NCBI GenBank assembly: GCA_009695065.1
Contig: SIBR01000018.1
Location: 5,340 to 69,339 of the forward strand
Direction: 5' to 3'
Length of the DNA stretch: 64,000 nt
Source of the DNA: Opitutus sp.
GTDB taxonomy: Bacteria > Verrucomicrobiota > Verrucomicrobiae > Opitutales > Opitutaceae
Shown here: piece by piece, positions 42,102 through 51,927 of the stretch
Layout: each line of letters starts with the position of its first letter
How positions within the stretch are numbered: position 1 is the first letter of the stretch
Notes under the pieces: generated by a model
The model's database searches: none
The model's input: only the letters and a program-made list of their open reading frames with translations
What the model was told of the DNA's origin: nothing
Translations under genes and position numbers: made by a program

Positions 42102-42749
42102 TTAGCGCTTCGAGAGATCGCGAATATAGAGATCCTTGAACAACATGTCTCCCAGTCCGCCGGAGTGAAGCTGCAGGGAAATATAGCCGTCGAAGGACTT
42201 CGGTGAGGGATCGGTGAAATCAACCAGGACCACCCCGTTCAACCTGGCGATGTAATGGTTGCCCTCCACGATCAAGACGTAGTCGTTCCAATCCGTCGGC
42301 CGCAGCACGAGTTCGTTTTCCGGCGAGGGCCAGACGATCCAGCGCCGGCCGTCGCCGTAGATTCCGCCCGTGTGGTGCCCCACGACGCGATCGATCTCGA
42401 ATTGCAGGCCCTGGGTGATGTTCACCGAGCCCTCTTTGAAGTCGGAATGAAAAAACACGCCGCTGTTTCCCTCGGCCACGCACTTGAACCGCAGCGCAAG
42501 GTGGAAATCCTTGTACTTCTTTTCGGTCCGCAGGTAACCGTATTCCTTCGTGACGCCCTGCCCATGGATGGTGCCGTCCTCCACCGTCCACTTCTCTTTG
42601 CCGACGGGAACCCAGTTGGTCAGATCCTTCCCGTTGAAGAGCGAAACCCATCCGCTGGATGGCTCGCGGGGAGCTTGCGCCCCGAGGCAGGAGGCGGACC
42701 AAATGAACAGCAGGGCGAGACACCGACGGGGATAAGCAAGAGGGTTCAT
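42102..42749 (-). CDS. Exported DUF1080 / 3-keto-disaccharide hydrolase-like protein
   Basis: 215 residues from the ATG of MNPLAYPRRCLALLF; signal peptide ends near LGAQA. The domain begins GWVSLFNGKDLTNWVPVG and contains WTVEDGTIHGQG, FHLALRFKCVAEGNSGVFFHSD and HSGGLGDMLFKDLYIRDL, the standard concanavalin-like DUF1080 pattern. Family members hydrolyse 3-keto-glycosides made by Gfo/Idh-type oxidoreductases, which fits the oxidoreductase in this region, though the specific link is inferred. Convergent with the sulfatase gene. Confidence 0.92.
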   Translation of the reverse strand: MNPLAYPRRCLALLFIWSASCLGAQAPREPSSGWVSLFNGKDLTNWVPVGKEKWTVEDGTIHGQGVTKEYGYLRTEKKYKDFHLALRFKCVAEGNSGVFFHSDFKEGSVNITQGLQFEIDRVVGHHTGGIYGDGRRWIVWPSPENELVLRPTDWNDYVLIVEGNHYIARLNGVVLVDFTDPSPKSFDGYISLQLHSGGLGDMLFKDLYIRDLSKR

Positions 42750-42867
42750 GGTCAAGTCGGTAAGCGGCGCTTTCGCGGTGGGCAATCGTTTTGTCATCTG
42801 ATGCTTGTCGCGATTCAGGCTCGCGTGCCGCGGCGCGAATCTATTCACCGCTCGTTGGCCGCGCTCC

Positions 42868-43803
42868 ATGCACCTCGAAGAAACCAAGCAAGCCCTCCTC
42901 GCCTCCTACCGCAGCCACGGCGGCATCAATCACCTCGATGGGGTCAATCTCCCGTCGCAGGAGTCGGTCAACCAGCTCGCCCGCGACTGCATGCACCTGC
43001 TGTTTCCGGGCTATTTCGAGGAGCGGACGCTCACCGAAAGCGAACTGCCCAAGCACGTGGGCCAGCTCCTCGCCGGCATCGACCGCCGGCTTGCCGCCGA
43101 GCTCGAGAAATGCCTGCACTTCGCCCAGATTGCCGATCCCGCGAAAAAAGCCCGGTCGCATACGACGGCCTTTCTCGCCCAACTCCCGGAGTTGCGCAAA
43201 GTCATCACGACGGACGTCGAGGCCGCCTACCAGGGCGATCCGGCGGCGCGGAGCGTCGAGGAGATCATCCTCGCCTACCCGTGCGTGCTCGTGATCTCGC
43301 TCCAGCGGCTGGCCCACGTGCTCTACCACCTCGGCGTGCCGCTGCTGCCGCGGATGCTGACCGAGTTCGGCCACGAGCGCACCGGCTGCGACATTCATCC
43401 CGGCGCGCAGCTGGGCAGTCATTTCTTTGTCGATCATTGCACCGGCGTCGTCATCGGTGAAACGGCCACCGTCGGCTCCCACGTGAAGCTTTATCAAGGG
43501 GTGACCCTGGGAGCGAAATCGTTCGAGGTCGACGAGGACGGCCGCCCGATCAAGGGCGTAAAGCGGCACCCGGATATCGGCGACCACGTGACCATCTACG
43601 CCCATGCCACCATCCTGGGCGGCGATACCCGGGTCGGACGAAATTCGATCATCGGCTCCAATGTCTGGCTGATGAAATCGATTCCCGACGATTCCGTCGC
43701 GTATTTTAAGGGCGAAAACCTCGTGATCCGGTCCCGCCGTAGCAAAGAGGGCCTCGTGGAGCGCAGCGGCGCGCCCGCCCACGAGCACAACTGGGATATC
43801 TGA
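42868..43803 (+). CDS. cysE: Serine O-acetyltransferase
   Basis: 311 residues; converts serine and acetyl-CoA to O-acetylserine, the acceptor for sulfide in cysteine synthesis. The N-terminal helical domain is followed by the left-handed beta-helix: FGHERTGCDIHPGAQLGSHFF, VVIGETATVGSHVKLYQGVTLGAKS and HPDIGDHVTIYAHATILGG (landmarks near residues 168-260). The start is the ATG of MHLEETKQ; 21 extra codons upstream are open but unlike the family. First gene of the sulfate assimilation run, 201 nt before cysH. No O-acetylserine sulfhydrylase is in the window. Confidence 0.94.
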   Translation: MHLEETKQALLASYRSHGGINHLDGVNLPSQESVNQLARDCMHLLFPGYFEERTLTESELPKHVGQLLAGIDRRLAAELEKCLHFAQIADPAKKARSHTTAFLAQLPELRKVITTDVEAAYQGDPAARSVEEIILAYPCVLVISLQRLAHVLYHLGVPLLPRMLTEFGHERTGCDIHPGAQLGSHFFVDHCTGVVIGETATVGSHVKLYQGVTLGAKSFEVDEDGRPIKGVKRHPDIGDHVTIYAHATILGGDTRVGRNSIIGSNVWLMKSIPDDSVAYFKGENLVIRSRRSKEGLVERSGAPAHEHNWDI

Positions 43804-44004
43804 TTTCCCGCCAGTGGCTTCCGCCGCCCCCGGGGGGTGCGCCGGATCCGGTACCGGCCGGCCAGCGGGATATGACAGCAAACGCATTTGCGGGATGCCG
43901 GTCGCCGCGCATGATTTTTGTCCTCCATGACGTTTCGTTCCGCCATCGCCAGCGCCTGTCACGCACCCTGTTGCGTCGGCGCTTGCTGCTGCCCGATTTA
44001 GAAA

Positions 44005-44733
44005 ATGGCCACTGCGGAAAAAGTTTCACCCGCGGTTGACGTCGCCGCGGTGAACGCCTTGCTCGCGTCTGCCTCGGCCGAGGACCGCATTGCCTGGGCC
44101 GCCCGCGAATTCGGCGAAACGCTGGTGCTCAGCTCCAGTTTTGGCGCCCAAGCGGCGGTCATGCTCAGCCTCGCGGCCGCCGTGCTGCCGAACATTCCGG
44201 TCGTCCTGATCGATACCGGCTATCTATTTCCGGAAACCTATCGTTTTGCCGACGAGCTGGCCACCCGCCTGAAGCTCAACCTCAAGGTTTACCGCGCCCC
44301 CCTGTCGCCCGCCTGGCTGGAGGCCCGGCACGGTCAACTGTGGGAACAGGGCCTCGAGGGCCTCACGCGCTATAACCAGCTCGTCAAGGTCGAGCCCATG
44401 CAACGGGCGCTCCGGGAACTCGGGGCCCGCGCCTGGCTGGCCGGCCTGCGCCGCGCGCAGTCCAGCACCCGGGGAAAACTCGAAGTCGTCGGAGTGCAGG
44501 ATGGACGCGTCAAGGTTCATCCCATCATCGACTGGTCCGATCGCGATATCCACCGCTACCTCACCAAGCATGGACTGCCTTATCATCCCTTGTGGGAGAA
44601 GGACTACGTCTCGATCGGCGACACGCATTCGAGCCGCCCGCTCACGGCCGATCTGACGCCCGAACAAACGCGCTTCTTTGGCCTCAAGCGCGAGTGCGGT
44701 CTTCACGAAGAAACCGGTGGCACCGGCATTTAG
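44005..44733 (+). CDS. cysH: Phosphoadenylyl-sulfate (PAPS) reductase
   Basis: The 242-residue enzyme reduces PAPS to sulfite with thioredoxin. The PP-loop-like segment [15 protein letters not shown] (~33-47), [29 protein letters not shown] and the C-terminal catalytic ECGLHEE (~230) are present. The Cys-Cys motifs that bind 4Fe-4S in APS reductases are absent, so PAPS is the expected substrate, consistent with the APS kinase domain two genes on. ATG start. Spacing to cysD is 55 nt. Confidence 0.94.
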   Translation: MATAEKVSPAVDVAAVNALLASASAEDRIAWAAREFGETLVLSSSFGAQAAVMLSLAAAVLPNIPVVLIDTGYLFPETYRFADELATRLKLNLKVYRAPLSPAWLEARHGQLWEQGLEGLTRYNQLVKVEPMQRALRELGARAWLAGLRRAQSSTRGKLEVVGVQDGRVKVHPIIDWSDRDIHRYLTKHGLPYHPLWEKDYVSIGDTHSSRPLTADLTPEQTRFFGLKRECGLHEETGGTGI

Positions 44734-44788
44734 GCCGTCCGGCACTCGACTCTCCTCGGTCTCTTTTCTAAAAACTCACTTCTTACGC

Positions 44789-45592
44789 ATGTCGCATCTC
44801 GACGAACTCGAATCCCACAGCATCTACCTGCTCCGCGAAGCCTATCATAACTTCGAAAAACCCGGCATGCTCTGGTCCATGGGCAAGGATTCCAACGTCC
44901 TCATCTGGCTCGCGAAAAAGGCCTTCGGCGGTCACGTGCCGTTTCCCATCATTCATGTCGACACCACCTACGAGTTTCCAGAGATGCTCGATTTTCGCGT
45001 GTGGGCGAAAGACCACTACGGCCTCGATTTGATCGTCTGGATCAACCAGGACGCGCGGAAACGCGGCATCGGCTACGAGACCACCGATCCGGTCACGGTC
45101 ACCCACGAACTCAAGACCGTGGCGCTCCAGCAGGTCCTCGGTGAATATAAATTCGACGCCCTCGTCACCGGAATCCGGCGCGACGAGGATTCGACCCGGG
45201 CCAAGGAGCGCTATTTCTCGCCGCGCAACGCGGAATTCGAGTGGGACTACAAGGACCAGCCGCCGGAGTTCTGGAATCATTTCACCACCGATGTAGGGCC
45301 GGGCGAACACGTCCGGGTGCAACCGCTGCTCGATTGGACGGAAATCGACATTTGGCGCTACCTCGACCGCGAAAAAGTGCCTCTGCCCGGCATGTATTTC
45401 AGCCGCAACGGCCGGCGTTATCGTTCCCTCGGCTGCTGGCCGATCACGAAGGACGTGCCGTCCACCGCCACCACCATCAACGAAATCATCGAGGAACTGA
45501 AGGTCACGCGCACGTCGGAACGCGCCGGCCGCGCCCAGGATCACCACGAGCGCAACGCCATGCAGAAGCTGCGCGCCAAGGGTTTCATGTGA
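44789..45592 (+). CDS. cysD: Sulfate adenylyltransferase subunit 2
   Basis: 267 residues; the ATP-pyrophosphatase subunit that adenylates sulfate to APS, driven by the CysN GTPase. The PP-loop is [17 protein letters not shown] (~31-47); further signatures are [47 protein letters not shown] and [11 protein letters not shown]. It starts at the ATG at 44789 although the frame opens earlier at 44678 inside the cysH end. The cysNC fusion follows after 49 nt. Confidence 0.96.
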   Translation: MSHLDELESHSIYLLREAYHNFEKPGMLWSMGKDSNVLIWLAKKAFGGHVPFPIIHVDTTYEFPEMLDFRVWAKDHYGLDLIVWINQDARKRGIGYETTDPVTVTHELKTVALQQVLGEYKFDALVTGIRRDEDSTRAKERYFSPRNAEFEWDYKDQPPEFWNHFTTDVGPGEHVRVQPLLDWTEIDIWRYLDREKVPLPGMYFSRNGRRYRSLGCWPITKDVPSTATTINEIIEELKVTRTSERAGRAQDHHERNAMQKLRAKGFM

Positions 45593-45641
45593 TCGCGCCC
45601 TCCCTTCAATCTTTGACCGCCGATTCTCTTTACGTCCGCCG

Positions 45642-47636
45642 ATGAGCAACCTTTCCGCCCAATCCACACCCGTCGTCACGCCACCGAAGACGCAGCCGCC
45701 CGCCGCCGTCGCCAATGACATCCGGCGCTCGACCGAAGGCTCGCTCGCGGCCCCCTCGACGCTCGATCACCTTTATCTGGTCGTGGTCGGACACGTCGAC
45801 CACGGCAAGTCCACCCTCATCGGCCGGCTGCTTTTCGACACGAATTCAGTGCCCGAGGGCAAAGCCGAGCACATCCAGGCCGCCTGCAAAGCCGAGGGCA
45901 TGGAGTTCGAATATGCGTTCCTCATGGACGCCCTCCTCGAGGAACAGGCGCAGAACATCACGATGGACACCACGCGGGTGCCCTTCCGGACCGCCCGCCG
46001 CGCGTTCACCATCATCGATGCACCCGGCCACAAGGAATTCCTCAAGAACATGATCACGGGCGCGGCCAGCGCTGACGCCGCGATCCTCATCGTCGACGCC
46101 AACGAGGGCCTCCGCGAACAGACCCGGCGCCACGGCTACCTGCTGTCGCTCCTCGGCCTCAAGCAGGTCGTCGTCGCGGTCAACAAAATGGACCTCGTCA
46201 ACTACGACGAGCAGATCTTCAACCGCATTCGGACCGAACTCACGGAGTTCCTAGGCCGGCTCAACGTGAAGCCCGCTCATTTCGTGCCCATCGCCGCCAA
46301 GCACGGCCACGGCCTGCTCCACGTTGACGAAAAAACCCCGTGGTATCGCGGTCCCGCCCTGCTTGAGGCGCTCGAGCAATTCCGCTCCACGGCGCCGATC
46401 GCAGGCGCGCCGCTCCGGCTGACGGTGCAGGATATCTATCGCTTCGATGCGCGCCGCATCGTCGCGGGTCTGGTCGAGGCCGGCTCGGTCGCCGCGGGCG
46501 ACCCGATCGAATTCCACCCCGGCGGAAAACGCAGCCGGGTGAAGACCATCGAAACCTGGCCGGCGATCGAGGGCGGCTTCAAGGGACGCATCGGCGCGGG
46601 CCTCTCCGTGGCCGTCACCCTGGAGGACGAACTCTTTGTGGAACGCGGCCAGATCGGGGCGCCTCCGGGTGCGATCCCGACTGAAGCACGCGAATTCACC
46701 GCCCGGGTTTTCTGGCTTCACGCCGAGCCTCTGCGCGTCGGCGACACGCTGCCGCTGCGGCTCGGCACCCAGCAGGCCGACGCCCGCATTGTCGCGGTTT
46801 CGCGCGTGCTTGATGCCGTCACCCTTGACGCCAGCCACGCGCCCGCTTCCGAAGTCAAAAGGCACGAAGTCGCCGAGCTCCGGCTCCGGGTGCGCAAGCC
46901 GATTGCCTTCGACGCCGGCGGAAAAATTCCCCCCCTGGGCCGTTTCGTGCTCATGCGCGGCCGCCGGATCGCCGGCGGCGGCGTCATCGACGCGGCCATC
47001 AGGGACGAGGCCGCCCAAGCCGACAATCTTCCGGTCACGACGCGCGCCCGCGCCTCGCTGCTCGGCCACCGCGGCGCGGTGATCTGGCTCACCGGGTTCT
47101 CCGGGTCAGGCAAGTCGACGCTGTCCACCGCCCTTGAACAACGGCTCTTCCGCGCCGGTGTCCTCCCCGTCGTCCTCGATGGCGACGTCCTTCGCGCCGG
47201 CCTGTGTGCCGGGCTCGGCTTCTCCGACACCGATCGCAAGGAAAACATCCGGCGCGCCGCCGAGGCCGCGCTGCTGCTCGCCGACTCCGGTGTCGTCGTG
47301 GTCACCGCGCTCATCTCGCCCTTCCGTGCGGATCGCCAGCACGTGGCCGATCGCTGCAAGGCGCGGGGCATCACGTTCGCCGAGGTGTTCGTCAACGCCC
47401 CGCTCGCGGAATGCGAACGCCGCGATCCGAAACAGCTCTACAAGCGCGCCCGGGCCGGCGAAATCCCGAAGTTCACGGGCATCGATTCCCCCTACGAGCC
47501 ACCCACCGCGCCCGCGCTGGAAGTCCGGACGGACCTTGAGTCGGTGGAGCAATCGTTGGAGAAACTGACGACCCTCGCCCTCGGTCTGGCGCGTCCGCCG
47601 GAACGCGAAGCGGGCGCGGCAGGTGCTGACATCTGA
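45642..47636 (+). CDS. cysNC: Bifunctional sulfate adenylyltransferase subunit 1 / adenylylsulfate kinase
   Basis: 664 residues. The CysN part (~40-450) is an EF-Tu-like GTPase: [19 protein letters not shown] (G1), [11 protein letters not shown] (G3) and VAVNKMDL (G4), then two beta-barrel domains. The CysC part (~475-645) is APS kinase with Walker [33 protein letters not shown] and [14 protein letters not shown]. The fusion activates sulfate to APS and phosphorylates it to PAPS for CysH. Such NodQ-like fusions are common outside enterics. Confidence 0.96.
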   Translation: MSNLSAQSTPVVTPPKTQPPAAVANDIRRSTEGSLAAPSTLDHLYLVVVGHVDHGKSTLIGRLLFDTNSVPEGKAEHIQAACKAEGMEFEYAFLMDALLEEQAQNITMDTTRVPFRTARRAFTIIDAPGHKEFLKNMITGAASADAAILIVDANEGLREQTRRHGYLLSLLGLKQVVVAVNKMDLVNYDEQIFNRIRTELTEFLGRLNVKPAHFVPIAAKHGHGLLHVDEKTPWYRGPALLEALEQFRSTAPIAGAPLRLTVQDIYRFDARRIVAGLVEAGSVAAGDPIEFHPGGKRSRVKTIETWPAIEGGFKGRIGAGLSVAVTLEDELFVERGQIGAPPGAIPTEAREFTARVFWLHAEPLRVGDTLPLRLGTQQADARIVAVSRVLDAVTLDASHAPASEVKRHEVAELRLRVRKPIAFDAGGKIPPLGRFVLMRGRRIAGGGVIDAAIRDEAAQADNLPVTTRARASLLGHRGAVIWLTGFSGSGKSTLSTALEQRLFRAGVLPVVLDGDVLRAGLCAGLGFSDTDRKENIRRAAEAALLLADSGVVVVTALISPFRADRQHVADRCKARGITFAEVFVNAPLAECERRDPKQLYKRARAGEIPKFTGIDSPYEPPTAPALEVRTDLESVEQSLEKLTTLALGLARPPEREAGAAGADI

Positions 47637-47720
47637 TTCGAAAATGCCACGAAGCCCTTCCATTGAAAACGGCCGGACCCGGGTGAGCGCCCGCCCCGGC
47701 CGCACGGGGATTTTTTCGCG

Positions 47721-48503
47721 ATGAAGGGTCTTGTCCATTTGGTCGGCGCGGGACCCGGCGATCCGGAATTGCTGACGCTCAAGGCGCACCGGCTGATTCA
47801 GGCGGCCGACGTCATCGTTCACGACCATCTTGTGGCGCCCGCCATCCTGGCGCTTGCCCGGCCGACGGCCGAGCGGATCTTCGTCGGCAAGCAAGGCGGG
47901 GGCTTTTGCTGCCCGCAGCGCGATATCGAGGGCACGTTGATCCGCCTCGCCCGGGCGGGAAAAAATGTCGTCCGGCTCAAGGGTGGTGACCCCTTCGTGT
48001 TCGGCCGCGGCGGCGAAGAGGCCGAGGCGCTGGCTGCGGCCGGGATCCCGTTCGAAATCGTTCCGGGCGTCACTTCCGCGCTGGCGGCGGCCGCCTACGC
48101 CGGCGTGCCGCTCACGCACCGGGGTTACAGCTCCGCGGTAGTGTTTCTGACCGGACACGAGGATCCCAACAAGGCGGACTCCGCCATCCATTGGGAGGAC
48201 TACGCGAAGCTCGGTGCCACGCTCTGCATTTACATGGGGATGAAAAATTTGGAGACAATTACCCGGCGCCTGCAGGCCGGCGGTCTCTCTCCGGAAACGC
48301 CCGCGCTGGTCGTCCAGTCCGCGACGACCGGTGAACACCGGCAACTCCTGAGCTCTCTCGGGGAAATCGCCCTCACCTCCGAACGCGACGGCTTCGGCGC
48401 ACCCGCGATGGTGGTCATCGGCGAGGTCGCCGCGCTCTCCGAAAAACTGGGCTGGTTTGCCCTCGGCGCGACCCGCCGGCAAACCGCCGCAGCTGCGTCA
48501 TGA
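47721..48503 (+). CDS. cobA: Uroporphyrinogen-III C-methyltransferase (SUMT)
   Basis: The 260-residue SAM-dependent enzyme methylates uroporphyrinogen III at C2 and C7 to precorrin-2, the siroheme precursor. Signatures are VGAGPGDPELLTLKA (~6-20), VHDHLV, RLKGGDPFVFGRGGEEAE (~85-102), VPGVTSA and PLTHRGYSSAVVFLTGH. It lacks the CysG dehydrogenase/chelatase domain. Its position before a chelatase-like gene and cysI indicates siroheme supply for sulfite reductase. Stop overlaps the next start by 4 bp (ATGA). Confidence 0.95.
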   Translation: MKGLVHLVGAGPGDPELLTLKAHRLIQAADVIVHDHLVAPAILALARPTAERIFVGKQGGGFCCPQRDIEGTLIRLARAGKNVVRLKGGDPFVFGRGGEEAEALAAAGIPFEIVPGVTSALAAAAYAGVPLTHRGYSSAVVFLTGHEDPNKADSAIHWEDYAKLGATLCIYMGMKNLETITRRLQAGGLSPETPALVVQSATTGEHRQLLSSLGEIALTSERDGFGAPAMVVIGEVAALSEKLGWFALGATRRQTAAAAS

Positions 48504-49324
48504 CGATCGCCCTGATCGATAACGGTTCGCTTGAGCCGGCCGCGCACCAAAACCTGCGCGCCGTCGCAGCCGCCTTGTCGGTCGCCGCCAACGTCGCGGT
48601 TCAGGCGGTTTCGTGGAAACACAGCGGCCGCATCGACGCCGCCGAGTTCGACGGCGCTCCGGCCTGGACGCTGGCGCCTTGGATGGAGACGCAGCTCGCC
48701 CGGGGCGAACGCCATTTCGTCTTCGTCCCCTTTTTTATCAGCGCCCAAGGTGCGATCGGTTCGGCGTTGCGGAGCGATCTCGATCGCCTCCAGCGTCCCG
48801 GCTTGAATTTCGAGTTCACGTTTACCGCCAGTCTGGCCGCCCGCGGCGTGATTGCCGCGATCGTCGCCACGCGCATCCGCGAAACCATCACCGCACGCAC
48901 GCTCGAATCGCCCCCGGTGATCGTGGTCGATCATGGTGGCCCTTCGCCGGTTTCCGCCCACTTGCGCGACGAGCTGGCCGGGAAAATCCGCGCTGAACTC
49001 GGCCCCGTGATCGGGCCGCTCGCCGCCGCCTCGATGGAGGGCGCCGCCCACGCCCACAACCGACCCCTGCTTGCCGACCAGCTCTCCGCACCTGGATTCG
49101 ATCGCGGCGATGTCGTCATTGCCCCGTTGTTTCTTTCCGCCGGCCGGCACGCCGGTCCTCAAGGGGATCTCGCCCGGATCGCGCAAGCCGTGGAAAAGCG
49201 GGCGTCCAGCCCGCTACGTTGCCATTTCACCCAACTTGTCGGCACGCATCCGCGGGCCGTCGACGCGCTCGCCACCGCGCTGCGCGAAACGCTCGCCCAC
49301 CTCCCCGACCACGCCGCCGTATGA
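48500..49324 (+). CDS. CbiX/SirB-like sirohydrochlorin chelatase (two-domain)
   Basis: The 274-residue protein has two repeated chelatase half-domains. The C-terminal half is intact: VVDHGGPSP (His), MEGAAHAHNRPLL (Glu) and APLFLSAGRHAG (His). The N-terminal half is degenerate: IDNGS replaces the usual VDHGS, and VPFFISAQGAI lacks the second His. It probably inserts iron into sirohydrochlorin to make siroheme for CysI. It overlaps both neighbours by 4 bp, so translational coupling is likely. The family call is by motif, and cobalt specificity is an alternative. Confidence 0.82.
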   Translation: MTIALIDNGSLEPAAHQNLRAVAAALSVAANVAVQAVSWKHSGRIDAAEFDGAPAWTLAPWMETQLARGERHFVFVPFFISAQGAIGSALRSDLDRLQRPGLNFEFTFTASLAARGVIAAIVATRIRETITARTLESPPVIVVDHGGPSPVSAHLRDELAGKIRAELGPVIGPLAAASMEGAAHAHNRPLLADQLSAPGFDRGDVVIAPLFLSAGRHAGPQGDLARIAQAVEKRASSPLRCHFTQLVGTHPRAVDALATALRETLAHLPDHAAV

Positions 49325-51078
49325 GTTCCACGCCTGACCCCGTCACGATTCCCGTCCCGGAAAAGCCGCTCCATAAAAACGAGCACCTCAAGGCCGGGAG
49401 TAATTTTCTTCGCGGCGACATCCTGCGCGACTTGGCCGACACCTACACCGGGAGCATCACCGAGGACAGCAACCAGCTCACCAAATTCCACGGGATCTAC
49501 GCGCAGGACGACCGCGATCTCCGCAACCAGCGGCGCAAGGCGGGCAGGGAAAAGGCCTTCAGCTTCATGGCGCGGGTCCGCGTTCCCGGGGGCGTCTGCA
49601 CGCCCGCCCAATGGCTGGCCCTTGACACCCTCGCCGACCAGTACGCCAACGGCACGTTGAAACTCACCACGCGCCAGGCGTTCCAGTTTCACGGCATTCT
49701 CAAGGGCGATCTCTGGCGCACGATCAACGGTGTGAACCGGTCGCTGCTCGACACCATCGCCGCCTGCGGCGACGTGAACCGCAACGTGATGTGCAATCCG
49801 AATCCCGATCAATCGGCGCTGCACGCCGAGGTTTACCACGTCACGAAGGCGATCAGCACCCATCTCCTGCCGCGTTCGCGCGCCTACCACGAATTGTGGG
49901 TCGGCGATGAACTCGTCGCCGGCGGCGAACCCGAGGCGGAACCAATCTACGGCAATACCTACCTGCCGCGGAAATTCAAAATTGTCGTCGCCGTCCCGCC
50001 GAGCAACGACGTGGACATCTACGGCAACGATCTGGGCTACATCGCCATCACCGACGTCCAGGGCAAACTCACCGGCTTCAACGTGACGGTCGGCGGCGGG
50101 CTGGGCATGTCGCACAACCAGCTGGAGACCTTTCCGCGCATCGCGGACCTCATGGGTTTTTGCACGGTAGCGCAGGCGGTCGACGTCGCGGAGAAAATCG
50201 TGATGGTGCAGCGCGATTACGGTGATCGCACCGACCGCAAGCATGCGCGGCTCAAGTACACGATCGAGGATCGCGGTCTCGTCTGGTTCCGCGAGGAAGT
50301 GGAGAAGCGGCTCGGTTACCGGCTCGGCTCCCCCCGGCGCTTCGCGTTCACCCACACCGGCGACCGCTACGGCTGGGTGGAGGGCGAAAACGGTTACGCC
50401 CATTTCACGTTGTTCATCCAGAGCGGACGCGTGAAAGACACGCCGGACTACCAGCTGAAGACCGCGCTTCGCGAGATCGCCCTGGTGCACAAGGGCGATC
50501 TCCGGCTGACCGCCAACCAGAATCTCATCATTGCCAACGTGGCCCCCGAAGGGCGCTCCCAGATCGAGGCCGTGCTGCGCAAACATCGCCTCGACACCGC
50601 GAACCACGCCAGTGGATTGAAGCTGAATGCGATGTCCTGCGTGGCTCTTCCCACCTGCGGCCTCGCCCTCGCGGAGAGCGAGCGCTATCTGCCGGATCTC
50701 GTCACGCTGCTGGAGGGTGAAATCGAAGCCGCCGGCCTGCGGGACGACGCGATCACCCTGCGGATCACCGGGTGCCCGAACGGCTGCGGCCGCCCGTTCC
50801 TCGCCGAAATCGGTTTTGTCGGCAAGGCCCCCGGAAAATACAACGTCTACCTTGGGGCCGCGTTCAACGGTTCGCGGCTGAATATTCTCTACAAGTCCTC
50901 GGTGCCCACGTCCGAAATCGTGCCGCTCCTCGGGCCGATCATCCGGCGTTACGCGACCGAACGCACCAAGGGCGAACGCTTTGGCGATTTCGTGATTCGC
51001 GCCGGCTACGTCACGCCGACCTACACTCCGCAGGACTTTCACGAACAGCCCAAAGCGGCCAAGAGCGAACAGGTTTGA
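49321..51078 (+). CDS. cysI: Sulfite reductase hemoprotein (siroheme / 4Fe-4S; nitrite/sulfite reductase family)
   Basis: The 585-residue protein reduces sulfite to sulfide with six electrons. Cluster/siroheme ligands are C440 and C446 (SCVALPTC) and C485 and C489 (GCPNGC). Other family segments are KLTTRQAFQFHGI and GDVNRNVMCNPNP. The ATG overlaps the preceding stop. No CysJ flavoprotein is nearby, so electrons may come from ferredoxin or another donor. A nitrite reductase role is formally possible, but the cys context favours sulfite. Confidence 0.95.
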   Translation: MSSTPDPVTIPVPEKPLHKNEHLKAGSNFLRGDILRDLADTYTGSITEDSNQLTKFHGIYAQDDRDLRNQRRKAGREKAFSFMARVRVPGGVCTPAQWLALDTLADQYANGTLKLTTRQAFQFHGILKGDLWRTINGVNRSLLDTIAACGDVNRNVMCNPNPDQSALHAEVYHVTKAISTHLLPRSRAYHELWVGDELVAGGEPEAEPIYGNTYLPRKFKIVVAVPPSNDVDIYGNDLGYIAITDVQGKLTGFNVTVGGGLGMSHNQLETFPRIADLMGFCTVAQAVDVAEKIVMVQRDYGDRTDRKHARLKYTIEDRGLVWFREEVEKRLGYRLGSPRRFAFTHTGDRYGWVEGENGYAHFTLFIQSGRVKDTPDYQLKTALREIALVHKGDLRLTANQNLIIANVAPEGRSQIEAVLRKHRLDTANHASGLKLNAMSCVALPTCGLALAESERYLPDLVTLLEGEIEAAGLRDDAITLRITGCPNGCGRPFLAEIGFVGKAPGKYNVYLGAAFNGSRLNILYKSSVPTSEIVPLLGPIIRRYATERTKGERFGDFVIRAGYVTPTYTPQDFHEQPKAAKSEQV

Positions 51079-51490
51079 CCAGGTTCGTCCGGCAGGGATT
51101 AGCTAGGCCCTGCCGGGCGAAGACAGGCGGACGGCCTCAAAAGCCGGCGAACCGTAGCGCTCATTCGGAGACCAACCGGCACTTGGCCGGTTGAACCGAA
51201 CGAGTTCGAACAGGTCGCGGCAGCAATCGTCGATCTTCGCCCGGGCGCGGGCGGCGGATGGCTCAAATGCCCGCGGATATTGGAAAAAAGAGGGCGGGCC
51301 GCCTACCCCTAAGCGGCCCGCCCATAGCTTTCTTACTTACCCCAATTCCCCACCGCTAAGCGGAGGAGAAAAGTCTGAACGATAAGAAACACGGATCCCA
51401 CAATAGTTTCACTGCTTGGAGTAGAATTATCGAATAAAATGCCGAGAGCTTTAGCGCTATTTTGCGCGAGTTCATCGACAGAGGCCGGAC
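51079..51490. other. Gap after cysI, relatively AT-rich in its second half
   Basis: This holds a small hairpin (CAACCGGC/GCCGGTTG, 51173-51193) and the terminator at 51282-51323. On the minus strand, from about 51490 down to 51340, one frame reads protein-like (…SVDELAQNSAKAL… then a hydrophobic run …VFLIVQTFLLRL) but has no start codon. It may be a small gene with an unusual start or a remnant. I do not call it a gene. Confidence 0.4.
51282..51323 (-). terminator. Rho-independent terminator, minus strand
   Basis: A perfect 11-bp stem GGGCGGGCCGC (51292-51302) / GCGGCCCGCCC (51313-51323) has a 10-base loop. On the minus strand it is followed by CTCTTTTTT (complement of 51283-51291). It suits a minus-strand transcript from the small gene at 51491-51805. 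Confidence 0.8.
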
Positions 51491-51805
51491 TTACTCAAAT
51501 CTTTCTGCTTCAGGGACTTTTTTATTCGGCTTGGGCTCGGTCCACAGTCGAATCAGCAATTCCGCCAGATTTCTCATACTGGTGCGACCGATCCCTTCGG
51601 CACGAACCGCCTCCTTAAAAGCCGTCACCACGGCGCTGCGCTCCACGTGGTAGCGCCAGAGTTCGGTCTCCAGCTGGTGCGCCGCCGCATGGTCGTCCCC
51701 CAAGCTCCGGCAAACAGTTTGAACTTTGCCCTGCCAGTAGTGTCGCTCCTCGGCATGACGCTGCAAATAATCGAAAATCCGCTGCTCGCAGCGATTGAGG
51801 CTCAT
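51491..51805 (-). CDS. Small hypothetical protein
   Basis: 104 residues from the ATG of MSLNRCEQRIFDYL. It is helix-rich and charged, with CEQRIFDYLQRHAEERHYWQG and a second helical block ELWRYHVERSAVV ... MRNLAELLIRLW. No known domain or signal peptide is seen. It is divergent from the membrane coiled-coil gene and has its own downstream terminator. The composition of this region is less GC-rich than its surroundings. Helix periodicity and the terminator argue that it is expressed. Confidence 0.65.
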   Translation of the reverse strand: MSLNRCEQRIFDYLQRHAEERHYWQGKVQTVCRSLGDDHAAAHQLETELWRYHVERSAVVTAFKEAVRAEGIGRTSMRNLAELLIRLWTEPKPNKKVPEAERFE

Positions 51806-51927
51806 TTTGCCAACGTGCGTCGGACCTGGGGAAAAACAACCGCAAAACCGCCGTTGATCGCGGCCTTGCAATTTTCCTCCGTTCGCGATTAACAATTCCG
51901 CGTCAGCCCAACTAACCCGTTCCCTTT

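Noticed and set aside
49159..51042. 627-codon frame antisense to cysI
   Set aside because: The plus strand encodes all siroheme/4Fe-4S ligands; the antisense sequence shows no protein features.
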